DNA of 10,270 bases, taken from contig CARMXJ010000043.1 of the NCBI GenBank assembly GCA_949025205.1, positions 1-10,270 on the forward strand, given 5' to 3'. Positions 1-6,739 of the stretch are shown here, one piece after another. Source of the DNA: an uncultured Bacilli bacterium (GTDB lineage: Bacteria > Bacillota_I > Bacilli_A > RF39 > UBA660). Below the pieces are notes generated by a model that worked only from the letters and a program-made list of their open reading frames with translations, ran no database searches and was not told where the DNA came from. Every line of letters starts with the position of its first letter. Within the stretch, counting starts at the first letter, position 1. The position numbers and the translations under genes were made by a program.

Positions 1-2
1 TT

Positions 3-593
3 AATGCTATTGGAATTATTCCAAGCAGCGGAAAATATAGTAAAGGAACTTTTGCCCATCCTGATATTGCCTTTGAATTCGCGAGTTGGCTATCTCCGGA
101 ATTCAAATTATACTTAATAAAAGAATTTGAAAGATTAAAAACAAATGAAGCATATCAAGAAAAAATAGATTGGCAAGCTAATAGAATACTTTCAAAGTTA
201 AATTATGTAGTTCATACTGATGCAGTAAAAACTTATATAGTTCCAACTCTTACTGAGGCACAAAAGAAATTTGTGTATGCAGAGGAAGCAGATGTTTTAA
301 ATGTTGCCTTATTTGGAATGACAGCTAAAGAATGGAGAGATAATAATCCAGAACTAGCAAAAGAAGGAAATATGAGAGATTATACGGATTTACTGCATTT
401 AGTAATATTAAATAATCTTCAAAATACAAATGCTCTTTTGATTGAAGAAAAAGTACCCCAAAATGAGAGATTAGTAAGACTTAATAATTCAGCAAGAAGA
501 CAAATGAAAGTATTAAAAGATAATAAGAACGTAAAAGAATTAGAATTATTACAAAAGCAAGTCAATGATGAAAACAAATTATTAATCGATTAA
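3..593 (+). CDS. KilA-N domain protein, 3' part (5' end outside window)
   Basis: The reading frame is open from the left edge to TAA at 591-593, giving 196 codons of a protein that starts upstream. The visible part begins inside the KilA-N domain: NAIGII followed by a Gly-Lys-rich turn, then FAHPDIAFEFASWLSPEFK, the conserved end of that domain. It continues with a helical segment typical of this family (YVVHTDAVK, VYAEEADVLNVALFGMTAKEW, then RDYTDLLHLVILNNLQN). From memory of the family, full proteins are about 270 residues, so roughly 75-80 N-terminal residues are missing. KilA-N is a DNA-binding domain common in phages and also found in chromosomal accessory genes. The function of this protein is unknown; a regulatory or phage-related role is inference. 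The GTG at 273 is an internal valine codon, not the start. It ends at its own terminator and is not part of the downstream operon. Confidence 0.88.
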   Translation, partial: NAIGIIPSSGKYSKGTFAHPDIAFEFASWLSPEFKLYLIKEFERLKTNEAYQEKIDWQANRILSKLNYVVHTDAVKTYIVPTLTEAQKKFVYAEEADVLNVALFGMTAKEWRDNNPELAKEGNMRDYTDLLHLVILNNLQNTNALLIEEKVPQNERLVRLNNSARRQMKVLKDNKNVKELELLQKQVNDENKLLID

Positions 594-600
594 AATAGAA

Positions 601-631
601 GAGCGTTAACAGATAATGTTAATACTTTTTT
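601..631 (+). terminator. Rho-independent terminator after the KilA-N gene
   Basis: An imperfect hairpin lies just after the KilA-N stop. The core arms TTAACA (606-611) and TGTTAA (617-622) pair perfectly around a 5-nt loop. The stem extends outward with one G-T wobble and one mismatch, and six T residues follow (626-631). The stem is AT-rich and weak, but position and T-tract fit a terminator. Confidence 0.65.
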
Positions 632-712
632 GTTTTATATAGAAAAGTAAATGTAAGAAAAAGGCAATGAATAGTATAAAATAGTAATAAGTGAATATTA
701 AAAAAGGAGATA

Positions 713-740
713 TTGACATTTTCTTTTTGATTTATAATAA
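713..740 (+). promoter_or_regulatory. Candidate sigma-A promoter for the phosphatase-HAD operon
   Basis: A perfect -35 hexamer TTGACA lies at 713-718. Downstream is either TATAAT at 733-738 (spacer only 14 nt) or TAATAA at 735-740 (spacer 16 nt, four of six consensus bases). Transcription from here would start near 747 and give a leader of about 130 nt before the gene at 877. An alternative is the TGATAAAAT extended -10 at 787-795. The AT-rich background makes chance matches likely, so only the -35 is striking. Confidence 0.4.
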
Positions 741-774
741 AAAACTAAAAAAGTAGGTATAAGTATTTATTTTT

Positions 775-803
775 ATAAGGAAAAAATGATAAAATATCCT
801 TAT
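775..803 (+). promoter_or_regulatory. Inverted repeat flanking a possible extended -10
   Basis: ATAAGGA (775-781) and TCCTTAT (797-803) are a perfect 7-bp inverted repeat separated by 15 nt. Between the arms sits TGATAAAAT (787-795), one base away from an extended -10 (TGnTATAAT). The arms could be an operator around a promoter or, if transcription starts upstream, a weak hairpin in the leader. In the RNA the 5' arm carries AAGGA, an SD-like string, but no ORF of note follows it. The function is inferred only. Confidence 0.35.
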
Positions 804-876
804 GAAAGGAAAATAAAATTGGATTATAAATTAAAAATTTAAAAAATATAACTAAATATTTTGCATAGAAAGAAGA

Positions 877-2169
877 ATGATAATGAAAGAATTGGAATTT
901 ATAAAAGAAATTATAAAAAATGCAAATGAAATTTCTAAAAAAAACTTCAATATAGAAACCAAGGGCGGAGAAAATGATTTAGTTACTAATTTGGACTTAG
1001 AAATAGAAAAATATATTATTTCAGAAATAAAAAAAGAATATCCAAATTTTGATATTATAAGTGAAGAATTTAATACCAACAATCAAATAACAGAGAATTG
1101 TTTTATTATTGATCCTATAGATGGAACAATTAATTTTTCAAATCATCTCCCTCTTTGGGGAATTCAAATCGCTTGCATCAAAGATGGTAAAACTATAGCA
1201 AGTGCCATTAGTCTTCCACGCATTAATGAATTTTATTATGCAGATGAAACAGGTGCTTATTTAAATGATAACCTTATCAAGGTGAATGAAGTACCAATTA
1301 AAAATACTCTTTATGCAATCGATGGAAATAATAATTTACCAAGTATGCAAAGAATGAGAAAATATTCTTCTAATAGAAGAAACTTTGGTGGGGTATGTGT
1401 ATCTATGGCGTTTTTAGCAAGCGGAAGAATACATGGTGCGGTATTTAGAAGTGATAAACCATGGGATTATGAGCCAGGATTATTTTTATGCAAAATGGCA
1501 GGTGCTTCGGTTTGCAGTAAAAAAGGATTTCATGCTGCAGCCATGAATAAAGAATTTTTAGATATCTTGGAGTTAGAAACTGCTAAGAAGGATAATGTTG
1601 CAAATATCTTTGTACTACACTCTTTAAATGGAGACACATTAAAAATGTGGGGAGAAGATATAAAAACAGTTTTTGGAGCAAAAGAAATAGATGTTTATAT
1701 GCCAGAATTTCCAATAAAAGCTGAATCTAGCTATGTGAAATTTAAAGAAATATTAAAGTTTTACAAAGATAACAGCCAATTAAATAGTAATTCTATTATA
1801 ATTGCTCATTCAATAAGTAATGCATATTTTATTAGATTTTGTAAAGAATTAGATTTTATTCCAAAAGCTTATATTGCTGTAGCTCCAAGATTGATTTATG
1901 AAGTACCTATTAAGAGAGATGATTATATAGATAAGATAATGAACCAAGCTTATCTTAAAAAAGAGGAACTACAATATGCAAAAAAAAATTTAATAAATAA
2001 ATATTGTATATATTCAGATGAAGCCATTGGCAAGATGGAAGAATTTGCAAGATTTATTGAAGATACGGATGCAACAGAAATATATTTACAGTACTATGAT
2101 CATTTTGATGACTATCACAGAATATATAAAGTTCCAGAATTAAATGAAATTATCAATAATTTAATTTAG
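877..2169 (+). CDS. Fusion: inositol-monophosphatase-family phosphatase plus RBBP9/YdeN-like serine hydrolase
   Basis: This 430-residue protein has two enzymatic domains. Residues about 3-232 are an inositol monophosphatase family (Mg-dependent, lithium-sensitive fold) domain. The metal and phosphate site is intact: EE at 63-64 (SEEF), DPIDGTINF at 79-87, and WD at 196-197. Such enzymes dephosphorylate inositol phosphates, 3'-phosphoadenosine nucleotides (CysQ) or sugar phosphates; the substrate here is not readable. Residues about 242-430 match the small RBBP9/YdeN alpha/beta hydrolases: FVLHSLNG near the oxyanion site, nucleophile Ser312 in IIAHSISN, probable Asp381 and His409 in YYDHF, then the usual VPEL near the end. 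The elbow lacks the final Gly of GHSLG. No signal peptide is present, so it is cytosolic. The start could be 877 or the ATG at 883 (second Met); the ribosome binding site is weak (AGAAAGAAG). It is followed 19 nt later by a HAD gene, presumably in the same operon. Domain calls are strong; the joint role is unknown. Confidence 0.88.
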   Translation: MIMKELEFIKEIIKNANEISKKNFNIETKGGENDLVTNLDLEIEKYIISEIKKEYPNFDIISEEFNTNNQITENCFIIDPIDGTINFSNHLPLWGIQIACIKDGKTIASAISLPRINEFYYADETGAYLNDNLIKVNEVPIKNTLYAIDGNNNLPSMQRMRKYSSNRRNFGGVCVSMAFLASGRIHGAVFRSDKPWDYEPGLFLCKMAGASVCSKKGFHAAAMNKEFLDILELETAKKDNVANIFVLHSLNGDTLKMWGEDIKTVFGAKEIDVYMPEFPIKAESSYVKFKEILKFYKDNSQLNSNSIIIAHSISNAYFIRFCKELDFIPKAYIAVAPRLIYEVPIKRDDYIDKIMNQAYLKKEELQYAKKNLINKYCIYSDEAIGKMEEFARFIEDTDATEIYLQYYDHFDDYHRIYKVPELNEIINNLI

Positions 2170-2175
2170 TAATGT

Positions 2176-2191
2176 AAGGATGAGACAAATG
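2176..2191 (+). promoter_or_regulatory. Ribosome binding site deciding the HAD gene start
   Basis: AAGGA (2176-2180) lies 8 nt before the ATG at 2189. The upstream in-frame ATG at 2180 overlaps this motif and has no other binding site, so the start at 2189 is preferred. Confidence 0.7.
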
Positions 2192-3004
2192 AGCAAAAGA
2201 AAAATAATTTTTACTGACTTTTTCGGAACACTAGCATCCAATGCTATCAAATATAATAAACCACAAAGTAAAACAGAATATCAAATTCTACAACAATTTT
2301 TAAAACAATATTTAAATAGAAATCATTTAATGTATATAATCTCTTATTCACACAATCATGCTACCATAGATGAATATATAAATATTTATAAAAATTTAAT
2401 AGCAGGAATAGGTGAACTGCAAAAAGAAAGCTTATTTTTTTATATAAACGGTAACACAAGTAGAGATAAAACAATTATATTTGATAATTTCAATTTGATG
2501 GAAAAAAATAAAGAAGAAGCACTCATGCAGATTGCAGAAGACATTAAACTAAATGCAACAGATCAAATTATTTCTGCTGGAGATGACATAAATGACTTAG
2601 AAATGCTGTTTAAAGCAAATGAATTAGGAGGCATTAGCTATTTTTTAACTTCTTCATTTGAATGGAATTTAGAAAAAGAAGATGAATACTTAATTAGAAA
2701 CATAGCTTCAGCAAGGGCTATTTCTAGTTGTAAAGGTAAATCGAGTTATGAAAATAGTGAATTCTTAGCAAAATTTTGGATTCCTATATATAACGAACTA
2801 AAATTAAAATACGAGGAAGAAAAAATAAGTAGAATAGAATTAGAACAAATGCGTATACATTTAGCTATACTAGAAGGCTGGAATTGGTATCATATAGGAG
2901 AAAAAAAGAAACAAATTAGTGAAGAAATGCTAGGACAAAAACTAGTTTTAGTAAAAAATAAAAATGAACTTTATAACATTTTATATGATTTTAATAATAA
3001 ATAG
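2189..3004 (+). CDS. HAD-superfamily protein, atypical motif I
   Basis: The protein has 271 residues from the chosen start. HAD motif I is TDFFGTL with nucleophile Asp10. Motif II is around Ser52 (YIISYSH), and motif IV is AGDDINDLEML (residues 130-140), in the Cof-like GDxxND style that binds Mg2+. A lysine for motif III is likely between them (for example near K84 or K108). In most HAD phosphatases the second position after the nucleophile is Asp (DxD). Here it is Phe12, as in DxYGTL/DxFGTL dehalogenase-like members, so ordinary phosphatase chemistry may be altered or lost. Residues about 175-271 after the core are a helical, charged extension that I do not recognise. It follows the phosphatase-hydrolase fusion by 19 nt, which points to co-transcription and a shared metabolite pathway, substrate unknown. 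The stop TAA at 3002-3004 or just before runs straight into a Nudix remnant in another frame. Assignment to HAD is firm; activity is uncertain. Confidence 0.82.
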   Translation: MSKRKIIFTDFFGTLASNAIKYNKPQSKTEYQILQQFLKQYLNRNHLMYIISYSHNHATIDEYINIYKNLIAGIGELQKESLFFYINGNTSRDKTIIFDNFNLMEKNKEEALMQIAEDIKLNATDQIISAGDDINDLEMLFKANELGGISYFLTSSFEWNLEKEDEYLIRNIASARAISSCKGKSSYENSEFLAKFWIPIYNELKLKYEEEKISRIELEQMRIHLAILEGWNWYHIGEKKKQISEEMLGQKLVLVKNKNELYNILYDFNNK

Positions 3005-3007
3005 AAA

Positions 3008-3269
3008 AAGAAGAAGCGTTATAGAAGCAAGGGAAGAAATTGGAGTTGAGCTAGGAAATATTAAATTTACAGGAAGATATTATGATAAAAAAGGAAGACA
3101 TCCTACTAAAATCTTTATCTGTCTGCCTCACACCTGCAAGATAATAAGTGGCACTCCAACTCCTGTCAATGAATGTGATGAAGTAAGATGGTTTAAACCA
3201 GAAGAAATTAGAACAATGGATTTAGCATATGACCATAAACAAATGTTAGAAGATTTAAGCTTGATATAA
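3008..3269 (+). pseudogene. Nudix hydrolase remnant (C-terminal half only)
   Basis: From about 3010 the third frame encodes VIEAREEIGVEL, the second half of a Nudix box (REUXEEXGU, with the leading Arg replaced by Ile). It continues with the rest of a Nudix fold: FTGRYYD, FICLPH, then DEVRWFKPEEI and a final helix ending in MLEDLSLI before TAA. About 85 codons remain. The N-terminal strands and the GX5E half of the box are absent, and there is no start codon with a binding site. The only upstream ATG in frame (2964) lies inside the HAD gene and yields unrelated residues. Nudix enzymes cleave nucleoside diphosphates linked to another moiety; this remnant should be inactive. The breakpoint sits within a few bases of the HAD stop, suggesting a deletion or recombination joint. 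A +1 frameshift fusion to the HAD protein is conceivable but would still lack half the catalytic motif. Confidence 0.75.
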
Positions 3270-3288
3270 ACAACGAATTTATAATTAG

Positions 3289-3318
3289 AAATGTTAGCAT
3301 TAGTTGTTAACATTTTTT
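3289..3318 (+). terminator. Rho-independent terminator closing the phosphatase-HAD block
   Basis: AATGTTAGCA (3290-3299) pairs with TGTTAACATT (3305-3314) through ten positions including one G-T wobble. The loop is 5 nt (TTAGT), and a run of six T residues spans 3313-3318. An extra A-T pair can form at 3289/3315. It lies 20 nt after the Nudix remnant. Confidence 0.85.
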
Positions 3319-3332
3319 GTTGTACAATTTGA

Positions 3333-3361
3333 TTTATTTTAAAAAAGAAAAGTGTTATAAT
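3333..3361 (+). promoter_or_regulatory. Extended -10 promoter upstream of the PIG-L deacetylase gene
   Basis: TGTTATAAT (3353-3361) is a perfect extended -10 (TGn plus TATAAT). The -35 at optimal distance is poor (TTTATT, 3333-3338); TTGATT at 3329 would need a 21-nt spacer. The position just after a terminator and 47 nt before the gene start supports its use. It probably drives the deacetylase, prfB and perhaps the genes after them. Confidence 0.7.
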
Positions 3362-3408
3362 GAAACACAATAATTTGAATCTTATCATTATTAGAAAGAG
3401 AATGAAAT

Positions 3409-4770
3409 ATGAAAAAGAAAATAGCCTTTATTTTATTAGCAGTTGTGGTTCCATTATTTGTAGATGCAAAAGACATTACAAGTAGCAGTTCTATTTTAAT
3501 AAACGAAAAAGAAAATGGAAGAATAAAAGATACCAAAGAAAGTACTTATACAACCATAAATAGTAAGGACACAATTACCATTAAAAATAGCGAAGATATT
3601 TATGGACTCTACATAATTTATGAACGAGAAGGAAAAGCTGGAATCATTAGCAATCAAAGTAAAAATGCTCCTATTGGAACAAATGGATTTTTACATGAAT
3701 ATATAAATGTGGAAAAATTAATAGGGCATGAAAAAGAAATAACTTTAAAATACACTGAAGAAGTAAAAATTGCAGATATTTATGTCTTCAGCGAAGGAGA
3801 ACTTCCTGCATTTATAGAAGTATGGGACACACCATGTAAAAATGCGGACCTTCTTTTATTTTCTACCCACAGCGATGATGAACAACTTTTTTTTCTAGGT
3901 TTACTTCCCACCTATGTAGCCAAAAACAAAAAAGTACAAGTCGTATATTTTACCAACCATTACGATAACACCAAAAGACTGCATGAACAACTACATGGCT
4001 TATATGTAGTAGGAATACGAAATTATCCAATAATCGGAATTGTCCCCGATGCTTACTCAACTTCTTTAGAAGGGGCTTTAAAAAACTTAAAAAATGCAAA
4101 ATTAACAGAAGAAGATGCGTTAAACTTTGAAGTCGAAATGTTAAGAAGATTTAAACCGCAAGTTGTAGTAGGACACGATGAACTAGGAGAGTATTCTCAT
4201 GGACAACACATATTAAATACCTATATTTTAAAACAAGCGATAACACTTGCAAATGATACTTCCTTTCATGAAACTTCTTTTTTAGAATATGGAACTTGGG
4301 ACGTACCAAAAACATATCTCCATTTATATAAAGAAAACAAAATCATAATGGATTACGATATCCCTCTTTCCTATTTTAACGGACATACTGCTTACGAAGT
4401 TTCCAAAGCCGGCTATAAAGAACACCTTTCCCAACAATATACATGGTTCACCTCTTGGATGAATGGCAAAAATAACGAATACACTTCTGCCACCGAAATA
4501 AAAAAATATTCTCCCTTAGAATTTGGCCTTTATCGTTCTTTAGTGGGAGTTGATATAGAGAAAAACGATATGTTTGAAAATATCAAAGAATTAGAAGAAA
4601 CAGAAGAACAAAAAATAGAACCAGAAGAAACCGAAGAAAATAAAGAAGAACAAAAAAAGAGCAAAAAAGACAAAAAAAGAGTACCAATAAGTGCTATACT
4701 GTTAATAACACTATTGATTATGATAGGAATACAAAAAGGAGCAATAACATGGACAAAAAAGAAATCGTAA
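3409..4770 (+). CDS. Secreted, membrane-anchored PIG-L/LmbE-family deacetylase
   Basis: The protein has 453 residues. The N-terminus MKKKIAFILLAVVVPLFVDA is a signal sequence or anchor. Residues about 22-140 are beta-rich and may be a jelly-roll (discoidin-like) domain. Residues about 145-290 form a PIG-L deacetylase domain: HSDDEQ at 154-159 replaces the usual HPDDE, and HDELGEYSHGQH at 256-267 supplies the distal His ligands. These are zinc-dependent N-deacetylases acting on GlcNAc-type amino sugars; bound to the cell surface, a glycan or glycolipid substrate is plausible but unproven. A Glu/Lys-rich stalk (about 393-424) leads to a hydrophobic segment (about 426-441) and a basic tail, so the enzyme should be held outside with its C-terminus inside. 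No LPxTG sorting signal is present. The binding site before ATG 3409 is weak (GAGAA). Its last 22 nt contain the start of prfB, implying coupled expression. Confidence 0.85.
   Translation: MKKKIAFILLAVVVPLFVDAKDITSSSSILINEKENGRIKDTKESTYTTINSKDTITIKNSEDIYGLYIIYEREGKAGIISNQSKNAPIGTNGFLHEYINVEKLIGHEKEITLKYTEEVKIADIYVFSEGELPAFIEVWDTPCKNADLLLFSTHSDDEQLFFLGLLPTYVAKNKKVQVVYFTNHYDNTKRLHEQLHGLYVVGIRNYPIIGIVPDAYSTSLEGALKNLKNAKLTEEDALNFEVEMLRRFKPQVVVGHDELGEYSHGQHILNTYILKQAITLANDTSFHETSFLEYGTWDVPKTYLHLYKENKIIMDYDIPLSYFNGHTAYEVSKAGYKEHLSQQYTWFTSWMNGKNNEYTSATEIKKYSPLEFGLYRSLVGVDIEKNDMFENIKELEETEEQKIEPEETEENKEEQKKSKKDKKRVPISAILLITLLIMIGIQKGAITWTKKKS
4734..4751 (+). promoter_or_regulatory. Ribosome binding site and true start of prfB
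   Basis: AAAAGGAG (4734-4741) lies 7 nt before ATG 4749, inside the end of the deacetylase gene. This strong site decides the prfB start and argues against the TTG at 4807. Confidence 0.85.
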
Positions 4771-5835
4771 CAAAATTAGAAAATCTACTTACAACACTAA
4801 AAGAACTTGGGAGGTCACTTTGACTTAGAAACCAAGCAAAGAAGAATAAAAGAACTAGAAGAAGAAACAAAAAAAGAAACATTTTGGCAAGATGTAGAAA
4901 AAGCAAACCAAGTAAATCAGGAGTTAGTAAATACCAAAAAAGAAATTGAAAATTACATAACACTAGAAAAAAATATTGTGGATAACCTAGAACTTATCGA
5001 CATTTTATCTTCAGAAGAACTATCTTCTTTAATAGAAGAATTTCTAAAGTTAGAAAGCCAAATGGAAGAATTGGAATTAAACTGTTTGTTAAATGAAGAA
5101 GTAGACAAACTAAATTGTTATTTAGAAATACACCCAGGAGCTGGGGGAACAGAATCTTGTGATTGGGCAAGCATGCTATCTCGTATGTATATGAGATTCT
5201 GTGAAAATATGGGGTATAAATATGAAATCATCGAATATGGAAAAGGCGAAGAAGCAGGACTAAAAAGCATTACCATTTATATAAAAGGCCCATTTGCTTA
5301 TGGATACTTAAAAAAAGAAAAAGGAGTACATCGCTTAGTAAGAATCTCTCCTTTCGATTCTAATAAAAGAAGACATACCTCCTTCGCTTCTGTTTTAGTA
5401 ACTCCAGAATACAACAAAGATATCAACATTGATATCAAAGAAAGTGATTTAAAAATTGATGTCTACCATTCAAGTGGAGCTGGAGGGCAATCCGTAAACA
5501 CATCAAACTCTGCTGTTCGAATCACTCACTTACCAACAAAGACTGTTGTCACTTGTCAAAACGAACGTAGCCAATTGAAAAACAAAGACCAAGCGATGAA
5601 AATGTTAAAAAATAAATTGTATGAATTAGAGTTATCCACTCGTGAAAAAGAAATGAATGACATAAAAGGAGATATGGCCAACATAAACTTTGGCAGTCAA
5701 ATTAGAAGTTATGTTTTAGAACCATACAAATTAATAAAAGACAACCGTTCAGGATTCGAAACCAGTAACGTATTAAAAGTATTAGATGGAGACTTACTTC
5801 CCCTTATAAAATCCGTTCTTAAAACAAAAGAATAA
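4749..5835 (+). CDS. prfB: Peptide chain release factor 2 (programmed +1 frameshift)
   Basis: RF2 reads UGA and UAA stop codons and triggers peptide release. The gene is in two frames. Codons 1-24 (4749-4820, MDKKEIVTK to GRSL) end at an in-frame TGA (4821-4823). A +1 slip on CTT resumes at GAC 4822 and runs to TAA 5835, for a product of about 361 residues, the normal RF2 size. The second part has an acidic coiled-coil N-domain, the stop-recognition tripeptide SPF (in VRISPFDSN) and the catalytic GGQ loop (SSGAGGQSVN). All functional motifs are intact. The segment starting at TTG 4807 is only an apparent start and would lose about 20 real residues. It overlaps the upstream gene by 22 nt and is followed 14 nt later by the YitT-family gene. 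Expression is autoregulated: low RF2 slows termination at the UGA and favours the shift. Confidence 0.97.
4809..4824 (+). promoter_or_regulatory. RF2 programmed +1 frameshift site
   Basis: The internal SD-like GGGAGG (4809-4814) is followed by three bases (TCA), the slippery CTT (4818-4820), the TGA stop (4821-4823) and C. This is the classic prfB recoding signal: SD-like element three bases before CTT-TGA-C, as in the Escherichia coli and Bacillus genes. Confidence 0.96.
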
Positions 5836-5849
5836 AAGGAGAGATACTT

Positions 5850-6695
5850 TTGAAAAAAATAGAAAACTATCTATATCTTATTTTAGGCTTATTTCTGGCA
5901 ACCATCTCTTTTAATCTCTTTTTAGCCCCTTATAATCTAGTTTCTGGAGGAGTAAGTGGACCCTCCTTAATTATCCACAAACTTATCCACATGAACGAAA
6001 GTGTATTTATATTGATAACCAATTCTCTATTATTACTGCTAAGCTTTCTATTATTAGGAAAAGAAATGACTAGAAAAACCATTTTGGGTTCCCTTCTTTT
6101 TCCAGTGTTTATAACTCTTACTAAAATTTTAAATTCTTTTATTCCAACAAACGATTTAGACCTAATTATAATTGCAGTCTTAGGAGGAATCATCAGCGGT
6201 ACAGGGTATGGGCTTATCTTCAAAAGTGGATTTACATCAGGGGGAACAGATATCTTAAACCAAATCATCGAAAATTACTTCCATATTCCTATTTCCACTT
6301 CCATTTTATTTGTAGATGGCATCATCACTGTTTTAGGTGGATTGATATTTGGAATCCCTACAATGGTTTATGCCCTGATCGCTTTAGTGTTCATAAGTCT
6401 ATTTAGTAACAAAAAAATAATTGGAATTGGTGAATCAAAAGCTCTTTATATTTACACAACCAAAAAAGAAGAGATAAAAAAATACCTGCATCAGGAATTA
6501 AAAGTCGATAGTACAGATTTTTTAAGTACAGGGGGTTATACCAACCAAGTAAGTCAAGTTATCATGACCGTGATAAAAACTAAAGATTACTACAAGACAA
6601 AAGAAATCATCACTTCTATTGATAAAAATGCTTTTTTAGTAGTAACAGATGCTTATGAACTTGTAAATGAGAACTTGCAAATTCAAAAACAATAA
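5850..6695 (+). CDS. YitT-family membrane protein (DUF161 plus DUF2179)
   Basis: The protein has 281 residues and starts at TTG 5850, preceded by AAAGGAGAG at a proper distance (5836-5843). The first two thirds are hydrophobic with about five or six membrane spans (near residues 6-27, 52-70, 78-95, 104-124, 150-168 and 170-186). They contain the glycine-rich signatures LVSGGVSG (30-37) and SGFTSGGTDIL (126-136) of the YitT family. Residues about 195-275 form the small soluble DUF2179 domain (alternating strands and helices, ending VVTDAYELV). Family members are multi-span proteins of unknown transport or regulatory function. It sits between prfB and tilS on the same strand, 14 nt after prfB, so it is probably co-transcribed. 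Nothing is unusual in length or motifs. Confidence 0.92.
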   Translation: MKKIENYLYLILGLFLATISFNLFLAPYNLVSGGVSGPSLIIHKLIHMNESVFILITNSLLLLLSFLLLGKEMTRKTILGSLLFPVFITLTKILNSFIPTNDLDLIIIAVLGGIISGTGYGLIFKSGFTSGGTDILNQIIENYFHIPISTSILFVDGIITVLGGLIFGIPTMVYALIALVFISLFSNKKIIGIGESKALYIYTTKKEEIKKYLHQELKVDSTDFLSTGGYTNQVSQVIMTVIKTKDYYKTKEIITSIDKNAFLVVTDAYELVNENLQIQKQ

Positions 6696-6739
6696 AGATT
6701 GCTTTTTAAATCCTCTTGCCTTAAAATAAAAAAACAAAT

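Larger units (their letters stand above)
597..876. other. Non-coding intergenic stretch, about 280 nt, very AT-rich
   Basis: No ORF with a believable start and length was found on either strand. The stretch holds the KilA-N terminator at its left end, the TTGACA/TATAAT-like elements and the inverted repeat, listed separately. Two very short start-stop pairs occur (ATG at 802 with 4 codons, TTG at 822 with 7 codons). Both are too short to call. No riboswitch that I recognise is present. Confidence 0.6.

Noticed and set aside
802..845. Leader peptides of 4 and 7 codons upstream of the fusion gene
   Set aside because: Too short, without a regulatory codon pattern or an attenuator structure that I can see.
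2964..3269. A 101-codon ORF starting at ATG 2964 as a complete Nudix gene
   Set aside because: The first 15 or so codons are the HAD gene read in another frame, there is no binding site, and half the Nudix box is missing; treated as a remnant from about 3008.
877..3269. Calling the IMPase fusion, HAD and Nudix block a new anti-phage system
   Set aside because: No sensor, nuclease or pore-forming effector is visible and the Nudix part is broken; a metabolic role explains the families equally well.
4807..5835. prfB starting at TTG 4807
   Set aside because: The TTG lies beside the frameshift-stimulating SD-like element, which is not an initiation site here; the real start is ATG 4749 with AAAAGGAG.
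5930..6268. Minus-strand ORFs opposite yitT, tilS, ftsH and prfB
   Set aside because: They lie wholly inside well-supported plus-strand genes, have low-complexity Ser/Phe/Leu-rich translations and no binding sites.
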